Positions 44,885-54,303 of a stretch of 64,000 nucleotides of DNA are shown here, piece by piece. The stretch is from NCBI RefSeq assembly GCF_018070025.1, contig NZ_JAGPYQ010000001.1:3224001-3288000 (forward strand). The letters run 5' to 3'. The position numbers and the translations under genes are program-made. The stretch comes from Streptomyces liliiviolaceus (GTDB taxonomy: Bacteria > Actinomycetota > Actinomycetes > Streptomycetales > Streptomycetaceae). The first letter of the stretch is position 1. Every line of letters starts with the position of its first letter. The notes under the pieces were generated by a model that was not told the DNA's origin, ran no database searches, and was given only the letters and a program-made list of their open reading frames with translations.

Positions 44885-46538
44885 TCCGGTACTCGCCCGG
44901 CTCGGTCACCGTCAGCCGCGTGAACTCGCCCTCCTTCGCGAGGCAGCCCCCCTCGGCGTACAGCCAGGGCGAGAACGCGACCCGCACGGTCACCGGGCCG
45001 GGGCGCGGGACCCGCACCACGACCGCCGCGCTGTCGGCCCGGACGACCGTGGCCGGCGCCGACACCAGCGGTACCGCGCCGCGCACCCGGTAGACCCGCC
45101 AGTTCGGGTCGCGCCACACCGGCTCCAGCCACGGCGTGCCCTTCCTGACCAGGCGCGCCTCGTCCTCCGCGAAGCCGTCCGGTTTCCCCTCGGGCAGCAC
45201 CACGAAGCCGACGGCCCACCGGTCGAGCCATTGCCGGTACGTCTTCTCCGAGAACGTCCCGTCGTAGAAGAGCCGGCCCCGCTCCATGTCCAGCTGCCGG
45301 TTCCAGCCGCGCGCCAGGTTCACGTGCGGGGCCAGCGCGGTGGCCTCGCGGTGGTTGCGGGCCGGGACCACCTCGACGCGCGTACGGTCCGCGCCGAGCC
45401 GGTCCAGGGCCTCCACGACGCTGGTGGTGTCGTGCGCCCAGGCGGGCACCACGGTCGACACCGCCAGATCGTCGACGGTCTTCTTGCCGACCCAGCCCAC
45501 GGAGAACACCAGCGCCATGGTCAGCGCGACGCGCCGTCTCCGCTGGGCGGGCGGCCCCGACCTCGGCACCGCGAGCAGGGCGGCCAGCAGCGCCGCCGGG
45601 GCGAACAGCTCCGCCAGCCGCTCCACGTTCGTGCCGACCGGCGAGGGCACCAGATACGTGAGGACCGTCCCCGCCGCGTACACGACCGCGCCCCAGCGCA
45701 GCACCCGCCAGCCGCGCGGGGCCAGCGTCAGCACGACGAGACCGATCAGGACCGGCGGCCAGATCCGGGCGGCGGGCATCAACTGCTCGCCGGCGAACGG
45801 GAAGAGCAGGGTCGTCGCGCCCACCACCACGACCGGCGGCGCGATCAGCGCGGCGGCCCGCGCCCGGTCCCGTACGAGGGCGTAGCCCGTGCCCGCGACG
45901 ACCAGGAACAGGCCCGCCACCGGGCTGGCCATGGTCGCGAGCGCCGCGTACGCCCACGCCAGCGGCAGGCGCCGCTCCCGGGTCAGCAGGACACAGGCGG
46001 CGAGTCCGAGCGCGACGCCGAGCGCGAACGTCGTACGCCCCGACGCCACGTTGCACCACAGGGCGAGCGAGGCGAGCAGCGCCGGGCCCAGGGGGCGGCG
46101 GATCCCCGTACGGACGATGAGGGCCGCGGCCAGCCAGGCGGCCAGCAGCCCGGCCGCCACGGTGACCGTCCGCACACCGAAGGCGGCCATCAGATAGGGC
46201 GAGATCAGGCTGTAGTTGGCGGTGTGCATCCCGCCGTACCAGAACAGGCTGTACGCCGAGCCGCCGTGCCGGGACGCGAAGTCGGCCCAGGCCTCCTGCG
46301 CGGCCAGGTCGCCGCCGCCGGTGGCCAGGAACAGCCACCACACCACGTACAGCGGGACGGTCGGCAGGGTGGCGAGGAACGGCACGCGGTGCCGGGCCCA
46401 CACCGGCTCCCAAACCGGTCGGAGGCCCCGCTTCCGGGCGGTCCACGCGCCCTCCTGTCGGGCGGGGGACAGTTCGGCTGGGACCACGGCTCGGTATTTC
46501 CGTTCGAAGTCTTCGAAGGTGTGGGTTTGCTGTGCCAC
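44838..46538 (-). CDS. large polytopic membrane protein, 566 aa
   Basis: ATG 46538. About ten to twelve membrane helices (LPTVPLYVVWWLFLATGGG; LLASLALWCNVASGRTTFALG; VALTMALVFSVGWVG) and a C-terminal extracytoplasmic domain (LDMERGRLFYDGTFSEKTYRQW; VWRDPNWRVYRVRG). The layout resembles the GT-C glycosyltransferases or the lipid-carrier-linked membrane proteins of Streptomyces. No catalytic motif is clear. It is convergent with the GT87-PAP2 gene and overlaps it, which suggests a related function. Confidence 0.8.
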   Translation of the reverse strand: MAQQTHTFEDFERKYRAVVPAELSPARQEGAWTARKRGLRPVWEPVWARHRVPFLATLPTVPLYVVWWLFLATGGGDLAAQEAWADFASRHGGSAYSLFWYGGMHTANYSLISPYLMAAFGVRTVTVAAGLLAAWLAAALIVRTGIRRPLGPALLASLALWCNVASGRTTFALGVALGLAACVLLTRERRLPLAWAYAALATMASPVAGLFLVVAGTGYALVRDRARAAALIAPPVVVVGATTLLFPFAGEQLMPAARIWPPVLIGLVVLTLAPRGWRVLRWGAVVYAAGTVLTYLVPSPVGTNVERLAELFAPAALLAALLAVPRSGPPAQRRRRVALTMALVFSVGWVGKKTVDDLAVSTVVPAWAHDTTSVVEALDRLGADRTRVEVVPARNHREATALAPHVNLARGWNRQLDMERGRLFYDGTFSEKTYRQWLDRWAVGFVVLPEGKPDGFAEDEARLVRKGTPWLEPVWRDPNWRVYRVRGAVPLVSAPATVVRADSAAVVVRVPRPGPVTVRVAFSPWLYAEGGCLAKEGEFTRLTVTEPGEYRISSGYGPSPGPAPRC

Positions 46539-46671
46539 CTGTGAAGACGCTCGGCGGACCGAAATCGTTCACCGAGTACCGAAATGTGCGCCGGCCGGGG
46601 GAACGTCCGGTCGGGGAAGGCCCGGTCGGCTCGGCGGGATTCTCCGGTCGGCGTTCTTCGGCCGGCGTTCC

Positions 46672-47916
46672 TCAGTCGACGCCGACCTGCAGCTCCTTCA
46701 CTCCGTTGATCCAGGCCGAGCGCAGCCGGCGCGGGTCGCCGGTCAGGTGCACACCGGGCATCGCGTCGGCGATCGCGTTGAAGATGAGGTCGATCTCCAG
46801 GGTGGCCAGGGATTTGCCGAGGCAGAAGTGCGGGCCGCCGCCCCCGAAGCCGAGGTGGGGGTTCGGGTCGCGGTGGACGTCGAAGACCTCCGGTGTGTCG
46901 AAGACCTCCGGGTCGTTGTTGGCGGACGAGTAGAAGAGGCCGACGCGGTCGCCCTTCCTGATCTGCTTGCCGCCCAGTTCGGTGTCCTGGGTCGCGGTGC
47001 GCTGGAAGGCGACGATGGGCGTGGCCCAGCGGACGATCTCCTCCGCGGCGGTCGCCGGGCGCTCCCGCTTGTAGAGGTCCCACTGGTCGGGGTGGGTGAG
47101 GAAGGCGTGCATGCCGTGCGTGATGGCGTTACGGGTCGTCTCGTTGCCGGCGACGGCCAGCATCAGGACGAAGAAGCCGAACTCGTCGGAGGCGAGGTTG
47201 CCCTCGTCCTCGGCGGCCACCAGCGTGGTGACGATGTCCTTGGCGGGGCACTGCTTGCGGTCGGCCGACATGTTCATCGCGTAGGCGAGGATCTCGGTGG
47301 CGGCCTCCTGGCCGATCTCCTCGGTGATCGCGTACTCCGGGTCGTCGTACGCGATCATCTTGTTGGACCAGTCGAAGATCTTGGCGCGGTCGTCCTGCGG
47401 GATGCCGATGAGTTCCGCGATCGCCTGGAGGGGCAGTTCGCTGGCGACCTCGGTGACGAAGTCGAAGGAGCCGCCGGGGCCGGCGTTCGCGAGGGCGGTC
47501 TCGACGATCCGGGTCGCGCGCTGGTGCAGGTTCTCCTCCAGGGCGCGGATGGCGCGCGGGGTGAAGCCGCGCTGCACGATCTGGCGGACCCGGGTGTGCT
47601 CGGGCGGGTCCATGTTGAGCAGGATCAGCCGCTGGGCGTCGATGGCGTCCCGCTCCATGTGCGGGCCGAAGCGGATGATCGCGGTGTTGAGGGTGGAGGA
47701 GAACAACTCCGGGTGCGTGGAGACGTACTTGACGTCCGCGTGTCGGGTCACGGCCCAGTAGCCCTCGTCCTGGAAGCCGGCGACGTTGGCCGGCTGCGGG
47801 ATCCAGCGGACCGGTTCGGCCTGGCGCAGCTCGGCGAACTCCGGGAGGGGCACGCGGTGGTGCAGCAGATCGGGATCGGTGAAATCGAACCCGTCGGGCA
47901 GCGCTGGACAGGGCAT
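46672..47916 (-). CDS. CYP125-like cytochrome P450, probable steroid C26-hydroxylase
   Basis: ATG 47916 has GGAG six bases upstream and is preferred over ATG 47973. 414 residues. It shows the P450 landmarks: I-helix AVAGNETT (about 255-262), ExxR in EEIVRW, and the heme-binding segment FGGGGPHFCLG with Cys365. It matches Mycobacterium tuberculosis CYP125 over long stretches, for example LPxGFDFTDP, SCELPLQAIA-like ELPLQAIAEL and DEFGFFVLMLAVAGNE. That enzyme oxidises C26 of cholesterol. It is divergent from a FadA5-like thiolase, just as in mycobacteria. Confidence 0.85.
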   Translation of the reverse strand: MPCPALPDGFDFTDPDLLHHRVPLPEFAELRQAEPVRWIPQPANVAGFQDEGYWAVTRHADVKYVSTHPELFSSTLNTAIIRFGPHMERDAIDAQRLILLNMDPPEHTRVRQIVQRGFTPRAIRALEENLHQRATRIVETALANAGPGGSFDFVTEVASELPLQAIAELIGIPQDDRAKIFDWSNKMIAYDDPEYAITEEIGQEAATEILAYAMNMSADRKQCPAKDIVTTLVAAEDEGNLASDEFGFFVLMLAVAGNETTRNAITHGMHAFLTHPDQWDLYKRERPATAAEEIVRWATPIVAFQRTATQDTELGGKQIRKGDRVGLFYSSANNDPEVFDTPEVFDVHRDPNPHLGFGGGGPHFCLGKSLATLEIDLIFNAIADAMPGVHLTGDPRRLRSAWINGVKELQVGVD

Positions 47917-47999
47917 GGGCAACTCCAGGTCGTGAAGTCCAGGTCGTACGACGGTCGGGTTCTGACGGTCCATCAGGCACCGGGAATTGCCGTGAAGGT

Positions 48000-49433
<1,434 letters not shown>

Positions 49434-49512
49434 AGCGGACGGAGTGTCGGTCGCTGGGACTAGGTCCCGCGCCCCATGCGGGTCGCCGGCCCGCTGGCTA
49501 GGGTCGGCAGCC

Positions 49513-50013
49513 ATGCGGATCATGGGAACGGAGCCCCGCCGGACGCCGGAGCGCAGGCGCGACACGCTGCAACGCCTCGACACGGAGCGGGACGTCTGGG
49601 CGTCGACGGCCCATCCGGAGCACGGGCCGCACCAGGTGCCCCTGTGGTTCCGGTGGGACGGACACGCCGTCTGGATGTGCACCGGCGCGGCCTCCGTGAC
49701 CGTACGGAACATCCGAGCGGAGCCGCGTGTGCGCCTCGCGCTGCCGGACGCCTTCGACGTGGTGCTCCTCCAGGGCGAGGCGGAGTGCTTCCCCGACGAC
49801 CGGGTGCCCCCGGACGCCGCGGAGGCGTTCGCCGAGAAGTTCGGCTGGGACCCGCGCGCCGAGGAGGGGCCCTTCGTCTACGTACGCGTGGTGCCGAGGA
49901 CCGTGCGCGCCTGGCGCGGCGAACCGGAGCTGCGCGGGAGGGTCGTCATGCGCGACGGGACATGGGTGGGCCACCCCCGCCCGGGCGAGGGTGACCCACC
50001 GGCGGGCGGTTAG
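49513..50013 (+). CDS. FMN/F420-type split-barrel (pyridoxamine 5'-phosphate oxidase-like) protein
   Basis: ATG 49513; the frame runs upstream from the thiolase, but the upstream part is not coding. 166 residues with a split-barrel pattern (VWASTAHPEHGPHQVPLWF; AVWMCTGAASVTVRNIRAEP; VRLALPDAFDVVLLQGEAE). Such proteins bind FMN or coenzyme F420 and often act as nitroreductase-like or deazaflavin-dependent enzymes. The substrate is unknown. The overlap of 4 bases with the convergent gene is accidental. Confidence 0.75.
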   Translation: MRIMGTEPRRTPERRRDTLQRLDTERDVWASTAHPEHGPHQVPLWFRWDGHAVWMCTGAASVTVRNIRAEPRVRLALPDAFDVVLLQGEAECFPDDRVPPDAAEAFAEKFGWDPRAEEGPFVYVRVVPRTVRAWRGEPELRGRVVMRDGTWVGHPRPGEGDPPAGG

Positions 50014-50831
50014 CCGCGGGGCAGCGAGGTGTTGGTGACCGGGAGCGAGCGGATCGCGCCGGACACGTACATGTCCCTCGGGGCCGTGCGCAGCGTGAAC
50101 GTGTCGTCGTAGTCGCGGACCCGCGCGAGCAGCATGAAGGTGCCGTCGGCCCTGGTGGTCGTCCTCACGCGGTACTGACCCTCCCAGTAGGTCTGCAGGA
50201 AGACCTCCGTGTCACCGGGCTCGACCCCCTGGGGGAGGGCGACCCTGCCCTGGACGACGAGGATGTCGCCGGCCTTCAGTCTCTTCCTGTTGACCGTGTA
50301 GGTGACGGAACTGGGCCTGGCGTCGGCGGTCACGGTGGTGTCCGCGAAGTAGCCGTCCTGCGGGGTGTTCAGGTCGCCGTCCTCGTCGTAGAAGGCCGTG
50401 ATCTGCACCCCCTGCTGGACGTTCAGCAGACTGCTCGTGCCCACGTGGTCGATGTCGACGTCCGGGATCGTGAACCTGCCGTCGGCGTCGCTGACCGGCC
50501 TGCCCAGTTCGCGCGGCTCGTAGTAGGTGGGGTCGATCGGGTCGCCCCACGGGTTCCAGGTGGTGAAGCGGACGACTTCCTCGACGGTGACGGGGATGTG
50601 GGGCGCCGGGGTGCCGTCCGCCTTCGTGACGGTGCCGGTGACGTCGACGCGGCGGTGGTCGTGGTCGGTGGTGGCCGGGTCGGTGCTCACGGTCAGCACG
50701 TAGGCGTCGCCGGGAGCGGCGTCCGCGGAGTGCGCGGAGCTCGCCGAGGCGGCGGGCGTGGACAGGGCTCCGGTGGTGAGCAGGAGCGCGGCGACGGCGG
50801 CGAGCCGCGTCGGCAGGGACTTCCTGGGCAC
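50010..50831 (-). CDS. secreted protein with carboxypeptidase-regulatory-like beta domain
   Basis: GTG 50831 with GGAG upstream. A Sec signal peptide (LAAVAALLLTTGALSTPA, cleavage after ASA near residue 30) precedes a beta-rich mature protein of 240 residues. A DGTPAPHIPVTVEEV segment (DxxGxPV-like, carboxypeptidase regulatory/Ig-like) and YTVNRKRLKAGDILVVQG suggest two beta-sandwich domains. No catalytic residues are apparent. Function unknown; an extracellular binding or structural protein is likely. Confidence 0.75.
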   Translation of the reverse strand: MPRKSLPTRLAAVAALLLTTGALSTPAASASSAHSADAAPGDAYVLTVSTDPATTDHDHRRVDVTGTVTKADGTPAPHIPVTVEEVVRFTTWNPWGDPIDPTYYEPRELGRPVSDADGRFTIPDVDIDHVGTSSLLNVQQGVQITAFYDEDGDLNTPQDGYFADTTVTADARPSSVTYTVNRKRLKAGDILVVQGRVALPQGVEPGDTEVFLQTYWEGQYRVRTTTRADGTFMLLARVRDYDDTFTLRTAPRDMYVSGAIRSLPVTNTSLPRG

Positions 50832-51274
50832 AGGTCAACTCCTGGTTCGGTCGGGACTGCGGGATCCGGACTGCGGGATCGGGACTGAAGGAGTCGCGCC
50901 GGGCGGCACCGGTTCCGCCACGGCGCAGATGTGCGACGCACCGGGTTCGACCGGCCGGGCGGAACGGGAGTTGTAGCTGCGCGGGCCCCGTTACAGGGCT
51001 GTGGCAGGGGGTTGTTTTGTACGGGTATCGGGTTCACCTGGATGACGGCCGCAGGATGCCGGGCGTGCCCCGGGCGTGCCCCGGGCGTCCCTCGGGCGCG
51101 CCCGGGGCGCCGGGGACGAAATCCAACAGGCGTGTTCCTGCGAAAGCTCAGAGGCGGCAGCGAAACGCATGGCTGACATGGGCATGACTCGCTGTCGAGC
51201 GCGCGGCAGGAGTCACGGCAGGAGTCGCGGCAGGAGTTACGGCACGAGTCACGGCAGCCTACGGAGGCGCGATC
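50832..51274. other. intergenic region between divergent genes
   Basis: About 440 bases between the secreted protein gene (leftward) and the PucR-like regulator (rightward). GC-rich stretches repeat CCCCGGGCGTGC near 51057. A 12-bp tandem repeat (51205-51252) lies just before the regulator gene. Promoters for both genes must be here, but no clear -10/-35 pair was found. Confidence 0.4.
51205..51252. repeat. 12-bp tandem repeat upstream of the PucR-like gene
   Basis: Four units of GGCAGGAGTYRC, 23 bases before the ATG of the regulator and just before its GGAGG site. They could affect ribosome access or be a regulator site. Confidence 0.75.
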
Positions 51275-52450
51275 ATGCGGGATATTTTCGACGTCCTGGA
51301 GCACCAGGTCACGGACAACGCCAGAAACGCCGTCGAGATGTACGCGAAGGAACTCCCCGAATACCAGCGGGCACAGAGCGAACCGCGCCTCCACGACGCG
51401 ATCATGGAGTTCGCGGTCTCCATCCGCCGCCGCACCATCTCCCTCGCCCGGGAGGGAGTTCCGCTCTCGGACGAGGACCTCTCCTTCATCTCCTCGATCG
51501 GCCAGGACCGCGGGGCGAAGGGATTCTCCGAATCGTCCCAGCAGAACGCCCTCACGCTGCACACCAGCTCCATGCTCCGCGAGATCAGCGAGGCGCCCGC
51601 CACCCACGACATGGACGGTCTGCTGCGCATGGTCACCTGGTTCTCCGCGCAGGCCGGAACGGCTCGCGGCGCCTATGTGCTCGGCTTCGAGAAGGGGCGC
51701 TCCCGGGCGCTGTCGGCGGTGGCGCGGGTCCAGGCGTGCGCGAAGATGCTGCTGACCGACGACCCGACAGCTCCCGACGTCGTCCGGAACCTGGGCCTGC
51801 CGAGCCCCGGCCGCTATGCCGTCACCGTGCTGCGGTTCCCGGCGTCACGCGCGCTTCCCGACAGCGGGACGCGTGCCGCGCTGCTCGAACCGTTCCTCCT
51901 GAGCCATCGGGTGCCCATGCTCTGGCGGCGGCCGGAGGAGTTCGTCGCGCTGGTCCCGGCCGACGACACGGACCCGGCGGCGGTGGACCGGCGCGTCCTC
52001 TCGCTCGCCCGGGACTTCTCGGCGGCCGTCGGACTGCCCTGCGCGGTCGGCACGGCCACCGGAGCGGTCTCCGCGCTGGCCGAGGCCGCGCGTACGGCCC
52101 ACCTGGTCAGCAGGGCCGCGCCCGTCGCCCGTACCCCCGACCGCGCCTGCACGGCCGCGGACGTCTTCGTCGAGATGGGGCTGGTGCAACTGCCCGAGCT
52201 CGACGACTGGTTACGCGGCCTCACCAGACGTCTGGCGGAGGGCCCCGATCTCGTGGCGACGCTGGACGCGTACTACCGCGCCGACATGAACCGGCTGCGG
52301 GCCTCCGCCGCGCTGCACGTCCATCCCCGCACCCTGGACTACCGGCTGCGCCGGGTGCGGGCCCTGACCGGCGTGGACCCCGGCTCCACCAGGGGGGTCC
52401 GCCTTCTCAGCGCCGCCGTCACCCGGGTGCGGGCCGGGGCGTGGGGCTGA
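51275..52450 (+). CDS. PucR/CdaR-family transcriptional regulator, 391 aa
   Basis: ATG 51275 with GGAGG seven bases upstream. The long N-terminal region (about 1-300) contains helical sensing and GGDEF-like parts of CdaR type. The C-terminal 60 residues form a PucR-type helix-turn-helix (LDAYYRADMNRLRASAALHVHPRTLDYR-like block; the core is ASAALHVHPRTL). Such regulators control catabolism or development in Streptomyces. No obvious target stands beside it. Confidence 0.85.
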   Translation: MRDIFDVLEHQVTDNARNAVEMYAKELPEYQRAQSEPRLHDAIMEFAVSIRRRTISLAREGVPLSDEDLSFISSIGQDRGAKGFSESSQQNALTLHTSSMLREISEAPATHDMDGLLRMVTWFSAQAGTARGAYVLGFEKGRSRALSAVARVQACAKMLLTDDPTAPDVVRNLGLPSPGRYAVTVLRFPASRALPDSGTRAALLEPFLLSHRVPMLWRRPEEFVALVPADDTDPAAVDRRVLSLARDFSAAVGLPCAVGTATGAVSALAEAARTAHLVSRAAPVARTPDRACTAADVFVEMGLVQLPELDDWLRGLTRRLAEGPDLVATLDAYYRADMNRLRASAALHVHPRTLDYRLRRVRALTGVDPGSTRGVRLLSAAVTRVRAGAWG

Positions 52451-52579
52451 GTGCCGCCGCGTGGCGCACGCCGCGCATGGCGAAGGCGGCGGCCCGGGGA
52501 TCGGGGCCGCCGCCTTCGCGTACGGGTGCCAGCGCACTGCTGGGGTGGTTCTTCGGCTGCGGGTGCGTCGTGGCTGGTC

Positions 52580-52599
52580 GCGCAGTTCCCCGCGCCCCT
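52580..52599. repeat. dispersed GCGCAGTTCCCCGCGCCCCT element, single copy
   Basis: An exact copy of the 20-base element in the gap between the convergent PucR-like and transglycosylase genes. Confidence 0.85.
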
Positions 52600-52618
52600 T
52601 TGGGGCGTGCGGGTCGGC

Positions 52619-53044
52619 TCAGTACCAGCCGTTCGCCTGCCAGAAGTTCCAGGCGCCGACCGGGCTGCCGTAGCGGGAGTTCATGTAGTCGAGGCCCCAC
52701 TTGATCTGGGTCTTGGCGTTCGTCTTCCAGTCGGAGCCCGCGGAGGACATCTTCGACCCGGGCAGGGCCTGGACCAGGCCGTAGGCGCCGGAGGAGGAGT
52801 TCGTGGCGTCGACGTCCCAGCCGCTCTCGTGCTCGACGATCTTCGAGAACGCCTTGTACTGGGCGTCGTCGTGGATCATCTTCTGCGCGATCGTCTTGGC
52901 CGACGCGGAGGAGGCCACCGTGGGGGTCGCGGCCTGGGCGGGGCCCGCCGCGATGACCATGCCGGCGGTGGCGGCCGCCACGGCGGCGCCGGTGAGGGCC
53001 TTCTTCGGGGTGGCGATGAGACGGATGCGGGTGGAGAAGGACAC
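52619..53044 (-). CDS. secreted transglycosylase-like protein, 141 aa
   Basis: GTG 53044 gives a normal signal peptide (basic start RIRLIATPKKALTGAAVAAATAGMV with cut after AQA). The mature domain has KIVEHESGWDVDATNSSSGA and the YGLVQALPGSKM segment, the catalytic Glu pattern of lysozyme-like/transglycosylase (SLT/Rpf-type) enzymes. The remaining part (WKTNAKTQIKWGLDYMNSRYG) is the family's conserved helix. It is probably a cell-wall enzyme for growth or resuscitation. A leader of about 300 bases precedes it. Confidence 0.8.
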   Translation of the reverse strand: MSFSTRIRLIATPKKALTGAAVAAATAGMVIAAGPAQAATPTVASSASAKTIAQKMIHDDAQYKAFSKIVEHESGWDVDATNSSSGAYGLVQALPGSKMSSAGSDWKTNAKTQIKWGLDYMNSRYGSPVGAWNFWQANGWY

Positions 53045-53385
53045 GGAGAACCTTTTCTTCGGGGACGGGACGGTCGCTCGTACGCCCTGACGTCCAGCCC
53101 TGGCATGCGGCGGCGCCGAGGCCCTGCGGGGCACGTCGGCGCCTTGCGACTCCACCAATGAACCAGGCCGGAAGCCTGTCCGCAATGACCCCTTTTGCTA
53201 GTTGTGGTCGTACCCGTCGCGAAAGGTCCCTCTGTGACGTGGCTCTCAATCCGCAGGTCAGAGGCGGTTGGGCCGTGGGCATGACAAGAGCCGCGGTCTA
53301 CGGCCGCCCGTAGTAGAGGACCAAGGTCCTGTGGGCCGCCTCACGAGGTGCGCACGGTACGCGTGACACCACGTGGTCGCGGCTT
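53045..53385. other. untranslated leader and intergenic region of the transglycosylase-like gene
   Basis: A GC-rich stretch of about 340 bases on the minus strand before the GTG start, also containing the 3' end of the ECF S gene. Small hairpins such as CAGGC-TTCC-GGCCTG are visible. A c-di-AMP (ydaO-type) riboswitch is often found before such genes, but I could not find its conserved core here. I therefore leave it unassigned. Confidence 0.35.
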
Positions 53386-54303
53386 CTACAGCGTGCGGCC
53401 GGGCGGTGTGACCGGCGCCGCACCACCGTGCTCACCACCGTGGCCGCCGCCGTGGGTGCCGTCGGGGTCCCCGAACGTGACCGGCGTCTCGAAAGCCGCC
53501 CTGCGCGTGGCCCGGCGGAGCGCCTTGAGGACCGTCGCGCCGAGAGTGAGGGTCAGGACGACCGTCACCGTGGCCCGGCCCAGGTCCCAGCCGAGCGAGG
53601 TGGCCAGGCAGTACGCGACGAACCGGGCCAGATTCGTGTGCACGGCGTCGTGCGCGTCGAAGGCCACGCTCGACGACAGCGCGTCCATGAAGGGCCAGCC
53701 CGCCAGATTCATGAACGTGCCGTACGCGAAGGCCGCCACGAAGCCGTACGCGGCCAGCATCGCCAGCTCGCCCCGCCCCCGCAGCCGGTCCGGGCCGGGG
53801 AGCAGCCCCGCGCCCATCGTGAACCAGCCCATGGACAGCATCTGGAACGGCATCCACGGCCCGACCCCGCCCGTGAGCAGCGCGGACGCGAACATCGTGA
53901 CCGAGCCGAGCACGAACCCGAACCCCGGCCCCAGCACCCGCCCGCTCAGCACCATCAGGAAGAACATCGGCTCGATGCCCGCCGTACCGGCCCCGATCGG
54001 GCGCAGCGCGGCCCCGGTCGCCGCCAGCACCCCGAGCATGGCAACGGCCTTGGGGCCGAGCCCCGACTCGGAGATCGTCGCCGCGACGACCCCGACCAGC
54101 AGCACGAGCAGCCCCGCGAACAGCCAGGGCGCGTCCTTCGAGTGGGCGCCCACCTGTGAGGTCGGCCCACTGAAGAAGGGCCAGGTCAGCGCGGCGAGTC
54201 CGATGGCACCGACCAGGACGAGGGCGGCGACGGACCGCGGGCCGAGCCGGATGGGGCGGACCTGGGGCCGGCTCTGGTGCGGGGTTCGGGGGTGGCTTTT
54301 CAT
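53386..54303 (-). CDS. ECF transporter S component, probable cobalamin-binding subunit
   Basis: ATG 54303 (MKSHPRTPHQS) overlaps the end of the ATPase gene by 4 bases. About 305 residues with six or more membrane helices (VAALVLVGAIGLAALTWPFF; LFAGLLVLLVGVVAATI; FMVLSGRVLGPGFGFVLGS-like block around IEPMFFLMVL; FVAYCLATSLGWDLGRATV) and a His/Gly-rich tail. The SGRVLGPGFGFVLG region fits ECF S components of the CbrT/cobalamin kind. As last gene of a riboswitch-controlled operon it is probably the B12-binding subunit. Confidence 0.75.
   Translation of the reverse strand: MKSHPRTPHQSRPQVRPIRLGPRSVAALVLVGAIGLAALTWPFFSGPTSQVGAHSKDAPWLFAGLLVLLVGVVAATISESGLGPKAVAMLGVLAATGAALRPIGAGTAGIEPMFFLMVLSGRVLGPGFGFVLGSVTMFASALLTGGVGPWMPFQMLSMGWFTMGAGLLPGPDRLRGRGELAMLAAYGFVAAFAYGTFMNLAGWPFMDALSSSVAFDAHDAVHTNLARFVAYCLATSLGWDLGRATVTVVLTLTLGATVLKALRRATRRAAFETPVTFGDPDGTHGGGHGGEHGGAAPVTPPGRTL

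Noticed and set aside
53045..53350. c-di-AMP (ydaO) riboswitch before the transglycosylase-like gene
   Set aside because: Such a leader is expected for this gene type, but the conserved riboswitch core could not be found. Only general hairpins are visible, so I did not call it.
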